This document shows positions 33,740 to 42,542 of a stretch of 64,000 bases of DNA, piece by piece. The DNA comes from an uncultured Oscillospiraceae bacterium (GTDB lineage: Bacteria > Bacillota > Clostridia > Oscillospirales > Acutalibacteraceae), in NCBI GenBank assembly GCA_900548545.1, contig URKX01000004.1:1-64000 (forward strand), read 5' to 3'. The first letter of the stretch is position 1; the number at the start of each line of letters is the position of its first letter. Under the pieces are notes generated by a model. It was not told the origin of the DNA. It ran no database searches and was given only the letters and a program-made list of their open reading frames with translations. The position numbers and the translations under genes were made by a program.

Positions 33740-34459
33740 TCACAACCGGGGCAGGGCTTCCCGCAGCAGCTGCTGGGCCTTTTGGGCAGAACTGTCCACA
33801 AAGGTGAGGAAGTCCACGGTTTCGCTGTCGTGGGCGTTGTCAGAGATGGTCCGCAGCACGGCGCAGGGCACGCTGTTCACCAGGCAGGCATGGGCAATGG
33901 CGCCGCCTTCCATTTCGCAGGCCAGGGCGCCGAATTCCTTTTGAAGCCACGCCCCCACCTGGGGGTCCGCCACGAACCTGTCGCCGGTAGCCACCACGCC
34001 CCGGTGGGCATGGCCATATAACCCCTCCCCGGCAGCCGCCAAGACCTTGGCGGCAGTTTCATCGCACGGGAAGAAGCGGATGGGCACGTCCTCGTTTCCA
34101 GGCAAGTACAAATCCCCCACGCCCACGTCGCTGTCTGAGGCGGTTACGTCAAAATCGTACTCCACACAGGCGGTTGCGATGACCACATCCCCGATGTGGA
34201 CGTTTTCCCCAATGCCTCCCGCCACGCCGATGTTCAGCACCAGCCGGGGAGCATAGAAATCGATCAGGGCCTGGGCGCACAGGGCGGCGTTTACCTTGCC
34301 GGGAGAGCAGGGAACCACCACCACCGGCACGCCGGAAAGCCGGCCGCTGGTGAATTCCATATTGCCGTAAACCCTTTTCCGGGGGTCTTCCAATGCGGAG
34401 AGGATGGCTTCCACCTCAATTTTCATGGCGCCGATAACGCCGATAGGTCGCTGTTCCAT
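33740..34459 (-). CDS. mtnN: 5'-methylthioadenosine/S-adenosylhomocysteine nucleosidase
   Basis: 239-residue purine-nucleoside-phosphorylase-fold hydrolase that splits MTA and SAH, recycling the by-products of polyamine synthesis and methylation. Signature elements are the N-terminal IGAMKIEVEAI, NIGVAGGI, the substrate Glu in CEMEGGAIA, and the catalytic Asp in RTISDNAH. ATG 34459 follows GGAGG. It lies in an operon between a YcxB-like membrane protein and the cyclase. Confidence 0.93.
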   Translation of the reverse strand: MEQRPIGVIGAMKIEVEAILSALEDPRKRVYGNMEFTSGRLSGVPVVVVPCSPGKVNAALCAQALIDFYAPRLVLNIGVAGGIGENVHIGDVVIATACVEYDFDVTASDSDVGVGDLYLPGNEDVPIRFFPCDETAAKVLAAAGEGLYGHAHRGVVATGDRFVADPQVGAWLQKEFGALACEMEGGAIAHACLVNSVPCAVLRTISDNAHDSETVDFLTFVDSSAQKAQQLLREALPRL

Positions 34460-34470
34460 ACTAGGCCTCC

Positions 34471-35766
34471 TTAAAACTTTTTCCCGGTCTTTTCCGCCAG
34501 GAACTTCACAAACTCCTCATAGCTGCCCTTGGAAAACCCGTTTTTGTCCACCATGTAGGCGTTTTCCGGGCCATAGTACAAATACAAGTGCTGCTTGTGC
34601 CGGCGGACGTCGGTGATCTGGAAATAAGGGAACACACTGGCCGACTGGATCCCCGAAACCCGGAACGCCTCGTCATAGAAGGCATAGTGGGCTGTGGAAG
34701 AAACGCCCCGGTCATACACCCGGCGCTGTGTTTTTTCCATCACATGGGGCGCGTTGAAGATCTTATAGCCATAGTACACGGCCACACCCACAGCCAGCAG
34801 CTTGACCCACCACTCCCCGTTCAGGGCAAAGGAAACGATCAGCGCCGACGCGCACAGGAACAAGCCGATCACGATAGAGCCCAAGCCCTTCACATAGCAC
34901 TGGTACATACTAAAGTCGTGGATGGCCTCTTTGGTACAGTCGGTGGAGTTGGCAAAGAGCATCTCCCCCTGGATAACCTCGTTGTCCCCATGGGTCTTGT
35001 GATACTCGGTAAGCTGGGCGGCCAGCTTGGCCTTGAGCCGTTTGTCACGCTTGTTCCGCACGGGGAAGTACACCACCGGCACTAGGATCACCAGCACCAG
35101 CAGCGCCAGCAGGGCAAGGGTGGTCACCGCCATACCGGCATCCATCACCGATTCCGGTTTGGGCAAAATCTCTGTAAAAGCGATAGATTCCACAATGGAG
35201 CGCATCAGTTCCTCCTGCTCCGGGGTGATGCTTTTATCCCCGCCAGGGAGGTTCAGGCCCAGGGTGTAACCGTTGACGATGGTGGCATACACCAGCTCGT
35301 GGTATTCCTCCCCCTCGTAGGAGCCGTCCACCAGAAGCCGGTAAAACAGCTGGCCGTTGACGTCCACATATTCCTTCTCAATGGTAATTTCATCCGTTTT
35401 AGACTGCATCACCCCATCCAGGAACTGGGTTTTCTCCTCTTCGGAAAGCTCGCCCAGGTTGTAGATCCGCTTGGTCTGGCTGCTCTCCTGCTGCTGCACC
35501 AAAATACTGGTACCGCCATCTTCGGAGATGAACTCGGCAATCCCATGCATATCGGTGTAACTCTCTAAGTGGGACTGGGGGTCCCCAATGCCGGCCAGGG
35601 CCCAGGAGGGGTCGTCCACAGGCGTGGAGAGGCTGAACTGGTACATCCCGTCTGGGATTTCTATGGTGAACTCCTCCGTGGAAAACGTCTGGGCCGCCGC
35701 GGTCAAGGGCAGGGCCAGCATCAGCACCAGGGCCAACAGGGCCGCTGTCCATTTGTTGCGCTTCAC
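34471..35766 (-). CDS. Membrane protein with C-terminal YcxB-like domain
   Basis: 431-residue protein. Signal peptide to about residue 25, an extracytoplasmic domain rich in beta structure and acidic residues (about 26-205), a helix at about 212-234, a cytoplasmic segment, two helices close together (about 292-330), and a C-terminal YcxB-like domain (about 350-431) of PH-like character. The start is a GTG at 35766, with AAAGGA 10 bases upstream. Function unknown; the architecture suggests a membrane-bound sensor or scaffold. Confidence 0.8.
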   Translation of the reverse strand: MKRNKWTAALLALVLMLALPLTAAAQTFSTEEFTIEIPDGMYQFSLSTPVDDPSWALAGIGDPQSHLESYTDMHGIAEFISEDGGTSILVQQQESSQTKRIYNLGELSEEEKTQFLDGVMQSKTDEITIEKEYVDVNGQLFYRLLVDGSYEGEEYHELVYATIVNGYTLGLNLPGGDKSITPEQEELMRSIVESIAFTEILPKPESVMDAGMAVTTLALLALLVLVILVPVVYFPVRNKRDKRLKAKLAAQLTEYHKTHGDNEVIQGEMLFANSTDCTKEAIHDFSMYQCYVKGLGSIVIGLFLCASALIVSFALNGEWWVKLLAVGVAVYYGYKIFNAPHVMEKTQRRVYDRGVSSTAHYAFYDEAFRVSGIQSASVFPYFQITDVRRHKQHLYLYYGPENAYMVDKNGFSKGSYEEFVKFLAEKTGKKF

Positions 35767-35918
35767 AATTGCATCCGTCCTTTACTTGGTCTTTGCCGCC
35801 TCAGGTTCGCGAAGATCCATGCCCCAGAGGCCAGCGTTATGGGTATTATAACACAACTTTGCCCAGCACGACACCCAAAAAGCCAAAAAAATTGTAAACA
35901 TTCTCCCCATTTCCCACA

Positions 35919-35947
35919 TTGACGGCCTGTCCGGAAAAGGGTAAAAT
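35919..35947 (+). promoter_or_regulatory. Promoter of the SDR gene
   Basis: TTGACG (35919-35924), 17-base spacer, TAAAAT (35942-35947). Confidence 0.65.
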
Positions 35948-35990
35948 AAAAGGCAGCAAGTAACCTCCAAAGAGAAAGGGGCCGTTTTCC

Positions 35991-36752
35991 ATGGTAACCG
36001 CCGTCATTACCGGTGCCTCCAGCGGGCTCGGGAAAGAATACATCAACGCCATCATCGCTCAATACCCCAGCGTGGACGCCTTTTGGCTGGTGGCCCGCCG
36101 CAAAGAGCTGCTCAAAGAGATCGCGGACGAACACCCCGACAAAACCATTGCCGCCATCTCCTTGGACCTTGCACGGGAAGAAAGCATCGAACTGTTTGAA
36201 AAGCTCTTAAAGGAAAACAACCCCGAGATCAAAGTGCTGGTCAACAACGCTGGCTACGGCAAGTGCGGCGATTTTTTCTCTTCCAACAGGGCTGCCCAGT
36301 CCGGCATGGTAGACTTGAACTGCCGGGCTTTGACCGCCGTCACCCGGTTGTGCCTGCCCTATATGCTGGACGAAAGCCTTGTGATCAACGTGGCCTCCAT
36401 CGCAGCCTTCGCCCCTACCCCCCGGATGTCGGTATACTCTGCCACCAAAGCCTATGTGCTGGCCCTTTCCAAAGCCCTTCACGATGAGCTGCGGCCCCGG
36501 GGCATCAAGGTCCTGGCTGTGTGCCCCGGCCCTATGGACACCGACTTTTGGAATGTGGCCGGTGTGCCGGAGGGCAAATCCAGGCTCATTGACAAACTGC
36601 CCCGGGTGAACCCCCAGGAAGTGGCCGTCAAATCCCTGCGGGCTGCCAAGCGGGGGAAAATGGTTTACACCGACAGCCTGTTTTACAAATTCTACCATTT
36701 CCTCTCCAAGATCGTGCCCCACGGGGTGATTATGGAATTTACCGAAGTGTGA
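35991..36752 (+). CDS. Short-chain dehydrogenase/reductase
   Basis: 253-residue cytoplasmic oxidoreductase of the classical SDR class. The cofactor motif TGASSGLG is at 8-15, NNAG at about 87-90, and the active site Ser in INVASIAA with YSATK. The first strand has no acidic residue after it; the VARR motif further on favours NADP. C-terminal helices (KFYHFLSKIVPHG) may touch the membrane, as in lipid- or steroid-modifying SDRs. Single gene with its own promoter and terminator. Substrate unknown. Confidence 0.92.
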   Translation: MVTAVITGASSGLGKEYINAIIAQYPSVDAFWLVARRKELLKEIADEHPDKTIAAISLDLAREESIELFEKLLKENNPEIKVLVNNAGYGKCGDFFSSNRAAQSGMVDLNCRALTAVTRLCLPYMLDESLVINVASIAAFAPTPRMSVYSATKAYVLALSKALHDELRPRGIKVLAVCPGPMDTDFWNVAGVPEGKSRLIDKLPRVNPQEVAVKSLRAAKRGKMVYTDSLFYKFYHFLSKIVPHGVIMEFTEV

Positions 36753-36761
36753 CGCCAAAAA

Positions 36762-36807
36762 CCATAAAAAGGACGCCGGGCAAGCTTGCCCGGCGTCCTT
36801 TTTATGG
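36762..36807. terminator. Perfect bidirectional terminator
   Basis: A 46-bp perfect palindrome (two 23-base arms, no spacer) with a T5 tract inside each arm end. It serves both the SDR gene and the convergent antiporter gene. Confidence 0.92.
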
Positions 36808-36837
36808 AAGAGGGCAGCTGGCCGCCGCCTCCCACAT

Positions 36838-38166
36838 TCATTTGTTCTTCGTCTCCACCGGTTCTTCGGCGTTCTGCGCCCGAGCTTTCTCGGCCAAGTC
36901 TTTCACACCGATGCCGCTGCGCAGGGCGCTCAACTGAGCATAGTTCTCAGAGAAGCCCTTCTCCACAGGAGGCGTATTGGCAGGTCCCCAGCGGAACACG
37001 AATTTCAACAGCACAGGGGTGACGATGGTAGTGGCTACCACCATCAAGATCACCGGCCCCAGGAAATTGTTGCCCATCAGGCCCAGGGCCATGCCCTTGC
37101 TGGCGACGATCAAGGCAACCTCGCCGCGGGAGATCATGCCCACGCCGATACGGGCCGCCTGGTAGTTCTGATAGTGGCACAGCTTGGCACCCAGGCCGCA
37201 GCCCACAACCTTGGTGAGCACAGCCACAACGATCAGCAGCACCGAGAACAGCACAATGGCCGGGGTCATCTGGGGCAGGGTAACCTGCAAGCCAATGCTG
37301 GCAAAGAACAAGGGGGAAAGGTAGGCATAAGAGAGCACGTCAAACTTAGAGTTGAGGTACTGGCTGCGCTGGGTCATGGAAATGATCACGCCCGCGCAGA
37401 AGGCACCGGTGATATCTGCCACGCCGAAAACAACCTCTGCAATGTAAGACATCAGCAGGCAGAATACAAAAGAAATGATCACATGGCGGTGCATCCCCTT
37501 CTCGGCTTTGACCACCCACTGGACATAGAACTTGTAGAACAGGAACCCGGCCAAAACCACAAACACGAAAAAGCCTAAGATCTGCAGCAGTACGATCCAA
37601 ATGTTCACAGCGGGATCCGCCATGCTGCTGATGACCGTCAAGGCCACAATGCCCAGCACATCGTCGATGATGGCCGCGCCCAAGATGGCGTTGCCCGAGC
37701 GGGTCTTCAGCTTGCCTAGCTCCTTTAAGGTTTCCACGGTGATGCTCACGGAAGTGGCGGTGAGGATCACGCCGATGAACATATTCTGCAGGAACACAGA
37801 AGCGGCGGCATCCGAATCGATAACGCCGGGCCGGTTGAAGAAGTAAGTCAGGCCAAACCCGCCGGCAATAGGCACCAACACGCCGATCAATGCAATGATA
37901 AAGGCAGCCTTGCCACTGTGTTTCAGCTCATTGACATCAGTTTCCATCCCGGCGCAGAACATCATCACGATGACGCCCACTTCCGCGGTTTCTTTGATGA
38001 ACTCCGTTTCATGGATCACGTTTAAAACAGCCGGGCCCAAAATCAGGCCGGCAAGCAACGCGCCCACCACTTGGGGCAGCTGGAACCGCTTGGTGAGAAG
38101 TCCCAGCAGTTTTGTCGAAAGCAAAATCAAGGCTAAATCAAGCAGAAACTGATAACCGCCTTCCAT
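36838..38166 (-). CDS. CPA2-family Na+(K+)/H+ antiporter
   Basis: 442-residue membrane protein with about 12 helices. The helix containing LGAAIIDDVLGIVAL carries the Asp-Asp pair used for ion binding in electrogenic CPA2 antiporters (NapA, KefB relatives). The RLPQVVGALLAGLILGP-like opening and GMISRGEVALI are further family signatures. A 45-residue cytoplasmic tail has no RCK/TrkA-N domain. ATG 38166 is preferred over an ATG two codons upstream because of its spacing from AGGAGGG. Role: pH or Na+ homeostasis. Confidence 0.92.
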   Translation of the reverse strand: MEGGYQFLLDLALILLSTKLLGLLTKRFQLPQVVGALLAGLILGPAVLNVIHETEFIKETAEVGVIVMMFCAGMETDVNELKHSGKAAFIIALIGVLVPIAGGFGLTYFFNRPGVIDSDAAASVFLQNMFIGVILTATSVSITVETLKELGKLKTRSGNAILGAAIIDDVLGIVALTVISSMADPAVNIWIVLLQILGFFVFVVLAGFLFYKFYVQWVVKAEKGMHRHVIISFVFCLLMSYIAEVVFGVADITGAFCAGVIISMTQRSQYLNSKFDVLSYAYLSPLFFASIGLQVTLPQMTPAIVLFSVLLIVVAVLTKVVGCGLGAKLCHYQNYQAARIGVGMISRGEVALIVASKGMALGLMGNNFLGPVILMVVATTIVTPVLLKFVFRWGPANTPPVEKGFSENYAQLSALRSGIGVKDLAEKARAQNAEEPVETKNK

Positions 38167-38334
38167 GCCCATCCCTCCTGTTTTTTTAGTAATACTCCAG
38201 CTTGCTATTATACACCCCTTTGCGGCAATTGCAAGGATGGGTTGAGTCCCGAACAGTATTTCAGCCTTTTCTCTAAAAATGGCCTAAGCCTCAAATTCTT
38301 CCTGGCAATTTTGATTTTCCCCTCCTAGGGCCGC

Positions 38335-38363
38335 TTGATGCCGCCCGCCGCTCATGCTATACT
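38335..38363 (+). promoter_or_regulatory. Promoter of the AAC(6')-like gene
   Basis: TTGATG (38335-38340), 17-base spacer, TATACT (38358-38363), 21 bases before the start codon. Confidence 0.65.
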
Positions 38364-38384
38364 GAACCTACAGGAGGGATGCTT

Positions 38385-38957
38385 ATGCAGCCGATTCACC
38401 TGGCCAAGGGCCCCATTGCGGTGCGCCCTCTGGCCCAGCAGGACGCGCCCGTGCTTTTGAAATGGATGACGAACCCCCTGGTTCTGGAATTTTATGGCGG
38501 CCGGGATCTCACATACACGTTAGAAAAAATCCAGGAAGAGTTTTACACCCTGGAAAAGGGCGCCCGCCGCTGCCTGGTAGAGCTGGAAGGGAACCCGGTA
38601 GGCTACATACAAATTTATCAACTGGATGCAGCGCTGTGCCGGGAATACCACTACCCCTACCGGGAAGGGGAGCTGGCCTTTGGCATCGACCAGTTTATCG
38701 GGGAACCCGCCCTTTGGAACAAGGGGATCGGCCGGGCCTTTATTTCCCTTGTGATCGATCACCTTACAGCCGCCGAGGGGGCCCGGGCCGTCATTTTAGA
38801 CCCTCACGACAACAATCCGCGGGCCCTGAGGTGCTACGAAGCTTGCGGGTTCCAAAAAATCAAATTCCTGCCCGCCCACGAACTCCGGGAAGGGCAGTGG
38901 GAAGACTGCTGGCTCATGGAGTACCGGCCAACAGAAAAAAACGGGGAGCCATTCTAG
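38385..38957 (+). CDS. GNAT acetyltransferase closely resembling AAC(6')-Ie
   Basis: 190-residue GNAT enzyme. Segments such as VLEFYGGRD, YHYPYREGE, IDQFIGEP, NKGIGRAF, VILDPHDNNPRA and the ending EDCWLMEYR are nearly the same as I recall for the N-terminal acetyltransferase half of the bifunctional AAC(6')-Ie-APH(2'')-Ia enzyme, which acetylates aminoglycosides at the 6' amine. The phosphotransferase half is absent, and the protein ends where that domain would begin. ATG 38385 is chosen by spacing from AGGAGGG. There is no mobile element nearby and base composition matches the chromosome, so it may be an intrinsic relative rather than an acquired resistance gene. Confidence 0.82.
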   Translation: MQPIHLAKGPIAVRPLAQQDAPVLLKWMTNPLVLEFYGGRDLTYTLEKIQEEFYTLEKGARRCLVELEGNPVGYIQIYQLDAALCREYHYPYREGELAFGIDQFIGEPALWNKGIGRAFISLVIDHLTAAEGARAVILDPHDNNPRALRCYEACGFQKIKFLPAHELREGQWEDCWLMEYRPTEKNGEPF

Positions 38958-38974
38958 CTGGGATGGCTCCCCGT
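38934..38974 (-). terminator. Terminator of the gal/fol operon, inside the end of the acetyltransferase gene
   Basis: Twelve-base perfect arms 38941-38952 and 38963-38974 with T6 on the minus strand. The stem includes the last codons and stop of the convergent acetyltransferase gene and touches the kinase stop codon. Confidence 0.85.
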
Positions 38975-39489
38975 CAGTTTGTAAAGTCCTTTCCCGCCTG
39001 AAATCCCCGCAAATAGGCGTCCCCTTCTTCACGGCAGGAAAATACCCTCCACTGTTTCTGAGGATACTTCCCCCGCAGCTCCAGGATCTCCGGACGGCCC
39101 CGTTCAGGGAATTGGAGGATCTGCTCCAAGAACTCCCGGTCTATCTCCGTTTCCACCCAAGGAAGATCCGCACGGGGCTTTCCAAACCTGGCCCGAACAC
39201 CCTCCAGGCAGGTCTTTACAGGAAAGTCCAAAAAGAATACCGTATCACACCGCTTCAGGCGTCGCTCCATCGTCCGCTGGTAATTGCCATCCACAATCCA
39301 GGCCTCTTTCTCCAAAGCCTGTTCCAGCCGCCGGTCAAATACCTCCCTGGGGACCGTGGTCCGGTCGCTGTTCCAAAACAGCTGGTCCAAGTAGACCAAG
39401 GGCAGTCCGGTAAGTTTCGCCAACTCCCGGGCAAAGGTGCTTTTCCCCGCTCCGGGACTGCCAATCACCAACACTTTTTTCCCCAACAT
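38974..39489 (-). CDS. P-loop kinase-like protein (adenylate kinase-like / FlaR topology-modulation family)
   Basis: 171-residue nucleotide kinase-like protein. Walker A GSPGAGKST at 9-17, the WNSDRTT and DGNYQRTMERRL segments typical of the AAA/'topology modulation' family, and a Walker-B-like FFLDFP. Substrate is not known for the family. It is the last gene of the folate operon, 7 bases after folK, and its stop codon abuts the terminator. Confidence 0.82.
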   Translation of the reverse strand: MLGKKVLVIGSPGAGKSTFARELAKLTGLPLVYLDQLFWNSDRTTVPREVFDRRLEQALEKEAWIVDGNYQRTMERRLKRCDTVFFLDFPVKTCLEGVRARFGKPRADLPWVETEIDREFLEQILQFPERGRPEILELRGKYPQKQWRVFSCREEGDAYLRGFQAGKDFTN

Positions 39490-39496
39490 ATTGACC

Positions 39497-39979
39497 TCAC
39501 TTATACAGCTTCACCCCGGATTTGTCCACCGCTTCGTACTCCTGGTGGAACTTGTACCCAAAGGCCTCGTGGAGAGGGAACAAATCCGACAGGGGCACCA
39601 TCACAAAAGCCCGTTCCCGGATGTGGGGATGGGGCACGGTGAGGAACTGGGTGTCAGAAGTGAAGCCCTGGCACAGCAGCACATCGATGTCCATGGTGCG
39701 GGCGCCGTGATACTCGGTGCGCACCCGGCCCAGGCTGTGCTCAATCTCCAGGCAGCGCTCCAAAAGCGTTTCCGGCTTCAAGCTGGTTTCCAGCAGCACA
39801 CAGCAATTCAGGTAGTTGTCCTGCTGGCTGACCACGTCGAAGGGCTCTGTTTCGTACAGGTTGGAAAGTTTTAAAAGCTGGGTGCCCTCCAGACGCTCCA
39901 AAGCGTCCAAGGCCCGGGCCAGGTTGTCCTCCCGGTCGCCCAAATTCGTGCCAAGCCCCAACACTACCTGCATGGTCAT
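39497..39979 (-). CDS. folK: 2-amino-4-hydroxy-6-hydroxymethyldihydropteridine diphosphokinase
   Basis: 160-residue pyrophosphokinase that transfers pyrophosphate from ATP to 6-hydroxymethyl-dihydropterin. LGLGTNLGDRE at the N-terminus, ETEPF at about 44-48, and the metal/ATP motif RTMDIDVL are all present. Its ATG at 39979 overlaps the folB stop as ATGA; a second ATG two codons later is possible. It lies between folB and a small kinase gene in the folate operon. Confidence 0.96.
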   Translation of the reverse strand: MTMQVVLGLGTNLGDREDNLARALDALERLEGTQLLKLSNLYETEPFDVVSQQDNYLNCCVLLETSLKPETLLERCLEIEHSLGRVRTEYHGARTMDIDVLLCQGFTSDTQFLTVPHPHIRERAFVMVPLSDLFPLHEAFGYKFHQEYEAVDKSGVKLYK

Positions 39980-40344
39980 ACCTCCTCCCGGCGCTGGGAA
40001 ACCTCCACCGCCATGTAGTCAAATTCCGCGTTCACCGGGGCCTCCGGTTTTTTCAGCAGCACGTCCACCGCCTGCACCGCCGGGAAGTTCCCCAGCACGG
40101 CATCGCACACTGCCTGGGCCGCCCGCTCGATCAGGTCAAAGCTCTCCTGGGTGAAGGCTGCCCGGACGGCTTTCACCACCGCGGCGTAGTTCACCGTGTC
40201 ATCCAGACGGTCGGAGTGCCGGGCCTGGGAAAGGCCGGCGTGAAGCTGGATGTCTAAAAGAAAGGTCTGGCCGTCCCGCTTTTCCTCCGGGTTGACCCCG
40301 TGGTAGGCAAACAGCCGCAAGCCTTTGATGTGTATGGTGTCCAT
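39976..40344 (-). CDS. folB: Dihydroneopterin aldolase
   Basis: 122-residue enzyme that converts dihydroneopterin to 6-hydroxymethyl-dihydropterin and glycolaldehyde. Visible conserved elements are the AYHGVNPEEK loop near residue 13, the DTVNYAAV segment, and ERAAQAVCDAVL with the active-site region, followed by the KPEAP loop. Normal length for a stand-alone FolB. Overlaps folK by 4 bases and follows folP. Confidence 0.95.
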   Translation of the reverse strand: MDTIHIKGLRLFAYHGVNPEEKRDGQTFLLDIQLHAGLSQARHSDRLDDTVNYAAVVKAVRAAFTQESFDLIERAAQAVCDAVLGNFPAVQAVDVLLKKPEAPVNAEFDYMAVEVSQRREEV

Positions 40345-40375
40345 AGGAGCACCCCTTTCTGTGAAATTTACGCGC

Positions 40376-41185
40376 TTATCCCATCCGCCGGAGGGCGTCT
40401 GCCATGTTTGCCGCCTGGACGGCCTCCTTCACATCGTGGACGCGGACCATATCCGCCCCGCCCAGGATGGCCGCCGTATGGGCAGCCAGGGTGGCAGGCA
40501 GCCGCTGCTCAAAGGGCGGGTTGCCGCAGACAGCGCCGGTCACCCGCTTCCGGGAGGCCGCCATCAAAAAGGCGCAGCCCTCCACTTTCACCCGTTCCAC
40601 ATGGGCGATCAGGGCCAGGTTCTCCTCCAGCGTCTTGCCAAAGCCGATGCCCGGGTCAAAGCACAGCCGCTGCCGGGGGATCCCCAGCTGTTCCGCGGCC
40701 TGGAGCCGGTCCAGGAAAAAGCCCTTGGTCCGGATGAAGACGTCGCCCCCTTCCCCGCCGGGGTCCATGACCACGCAGCCGCAGTCAGACCCTGCCGCCA
40801 CCTGGAGCATCTCTTCCCCAAAGCCGGTGACGTCGTTGAGGATGGAAGCCCCGGCCTCCAAGGCCCGCTGGGCCACCCAGGGATAAAAGGTGTCCACCGA
40901 CACCGGCAGGCCGGTTTCCTTAACCACAGCCGGCAGCACCGGGGCAATGCGCTGCCACTCCTCTTCCGGGGAGATGGGGGAAAACCCCGGCCGGGTGGAT
41001 TGGCCCCCGATATCCAGGATATCCGCCCCCTGGGCTTTCATCTCCAGGGCGTGGGCCACCGCCTGGGCGGGGTCCAGGTATTTGCCCCCGTCGGAGAAAG
41101 AATCGGGAGTGACGTTTAAAATGCCCATCACGTAGGTTCGGTCCAATGGCAAGGAGAACTCCCCCGCCTGAAACATTGCTATCAT
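40376..41185 (-). CDS. folP: Dihydropteroate synthase
   Basis: 269-residue TIM-barrel enzyme that joins 4-aminobenzoate to hydroxymethyl-dihydropterin pyrophosphate, and the target of sulfonamides. Motifs in order: GILNVTPDSFSDGG, DIGGQSTRPG, SVDTF, LNDVTG, DPGIGFGKT, SRKR, and the closing RVHDV. GGAGG precedes ATG 41185. It is in the fol operon between folE and folB. Confidence 0.97.
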   Translation of the reverse strand: MIAMFQAGEFSLPLDRTYVMGILNVTPDSFSDGGKYLDPAQAVAHALEMKAQGADILDIGGQSTRPGFSPISPEEEWQRIAPVLPAVVKETGLPVSVDTFYPWVAQRALEAGASILNDVTGFGEEMLQVAAGSDCGCVVMDPGGEGGDVFIRTKGFFLDRLQAAEQLGIPRQRLCFDPGIGFGKTLEENLALIAHVERVKVEGCAFLMAASRKRVTGAVCGNPPFEQRLPATLAAHTAAILGGADMVRVHDVKEAVQAANMADALRRMG

Positions 41186-41197
41186 ACCTCTACCTCC

Positions 41198-41761
41198 TTA
41201 CTTGCCGCCCAGCAGGGACATGACCTCGGCCCTGGTCTTGGCGTCAGAGCGCATACAGCCCCGCAGGGCGGAGGTTCTGGTCAGGGAGCCGGCCGCCCGG
41301 GCGCCCCGCATGGTCATGCACAGATGCTCGGCCTGGATAAACACCGCCACCCCCAAAGGATCCAGGTTCTCGTAGAGAAAGTCGGCGATTTGGCCGGTGA
41401 GCCGCTCCTGCACCTGGGGACGGCGGGCAAAGCAGTCCACAATGCGGGCAAACTTGGAAAGCCCGATAATCCTGCCGTTTTTGGGGATATAGGCGATGTC
41501 CGCCCGGCCGATAAAGGGCAGCAGGTGGTGTTCGCACACCGAGTACAGGGGGATGTCCTTCACCAGCACCAGCTCGTCGTGAGGGCCGCCCTCGTTGAAG
41601 ATCTTCAAGTGCTCCTTGGGGTCCGATTCCAGCCCGGAAAAGACCTCCTCATACATCCGGGCCACCCGGGCCGGGGTTTCCAGCAGCCCTTCCCGGCTGG
41701 GGTCCTCCCCCACCGCCTCCAGGATCTCCCGCACGGCCCGCTCTATCCTCTCTTTGTCCAT
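41198..41761 (-). CDS. folE: GTP cyclohydrolase I
   Basis: 187-residue enzyme that opens GTP to dihydroneopterin triphosphate, the first step of folate synthesis. Zinc and active-site residues are clear: Cys and His in [10 protein letters not shown], and a second Cys in [10 protein letters not shown]. The [15 protein letters not shown] helix is typical of the type IA enzyme. It starts the folate block, 12 bases before folP. Confidence 0.97.
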   Translation of the reverse strand: MDKERIERAVREILEAVGEDPSREGLLETPARVARMYEEVFSGLESDPKEHLKIFNEGGPHDELVLVKDIPLYSVCEHHLLPFIGRADIAYIPKNGRIIGLSKFARIVDCFARRPQVQERLTGQIADFLYENLDPLGVAVFIQAEHLCMTMRGARAAGSLTRTSALRGCMRSDAKTRAEVMSLLGGK

Positions 41762-41804
41762 GGTAAAACCCTCTTTCCTCTTTGTCCAGGGCGCCGCGGT
41801 GCGG

Positions 41805-42524
41805 TCATCCTCTCAGCAAGTCGTTTACGATCTCCCCAGCCAGGATCAGCCCCGCCACACTGGGCACATAGGCCATACTCCCTGGGGTGGGGTGGCCGGC
41901 AGTGCCTTTCTGGTCCCCTGCCTGGGCCGCTTGGGGGGTGGCGCTCTCCTCGGTGGAGTACACCGCCTTCACCCCCGTAACACCCCGTTTTTTCAGCTCC
42001 CGGCGCATCACCCGGGCCAGGGGGCAGACACTGGTCTTCTCAATGGGCGCCACCCGGAAAGCCGTGGGGTCGAATTTATTCCCCGCGCCCATGGAGCTGA
42101 TCACCTTCACGCCGGCCTCCCGGCACAGCCGCAGCAGCTCGATCTTGGAGGTGACGGTGTCGATGGCGTCGGCCACATAGTCATATTGGGAAAAATCCAC
42201 TTCCCCGGCGTTTTCCGGGGTGAAGAACAGGTTTTTAGCCTCCACCCGGCACTGGGGGTTGATCTGGAGCACCCGCTCTTTGGCCGCCTCCACCTTGGGG
42301 CGGCCCACGGTGCCCTCCAGGGCGATGATCTGCCGGTTGATGTTGGTCAGGCTGACGGTGTCCCCGTCAAACAGGTCCAGGGCGCCGATGCCGCTGCGGG
42401 CCAAGGCCTCCACCACATAGCCTCCCACGCCCCCGATGCCAAACACGGCCACCCGAGCGGCTTGGAGCCTTCTCAGCCCCTCTTCCCCGATGAGCAGTTC
42501 CTCCCTGGAAAAACGGTGCAGCAT
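41805..42524 (-). CDS. tcdA: tRNA threonylcarbamoyladenosine dehydratase
   Basis: 239-residue E1-like ATPase that cyclises t6A at tRNA position 37 to ct6A. The nucleotide motif [13 protein letters not shown] and the ThiF-family NINRQI segment are conserved, as are [10 protein letters not shown] and [13 protein letters not shown] variable Gln/Thr/Pro-rich loop (about 190-215) precedes the final helix [11 protein letters not shown]. Lies in the gal-com-fol operon; its neighbours do not explain the position. Confidence 0.93.
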   Translation of the reverse strand: MLHRFSREELLIGEEGLRRLQAARVAVFGIGGVGGYVVEALARSGIGALDLFDGDTVSLTNINRQIIALEGTVGRPKVEAAKERVLQINPQCRVEAKNLFFTPENAGEVDFSQYDYVADAIDTVTSKIELLRLCREAGVKVISSMGAGNKFDPTAFRVAPIEKTSVCPLARVMRRELKKRGVTGVKAVYSTEESATPQAAQAGDQKGTAGHPTPGSMAYVPSVAGLILAGEIVNDLLRG

Positions 42525-42542
42525 AGCGTCCTCCTTGCAGAT

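Noticed and set aside
36762..36807. 46-bp perfect palindrome as a possible recombination site
   Set aside because: It lies exactly between convergent stop codons, and T-runs in the arms explain it as a bidirectional terminator.
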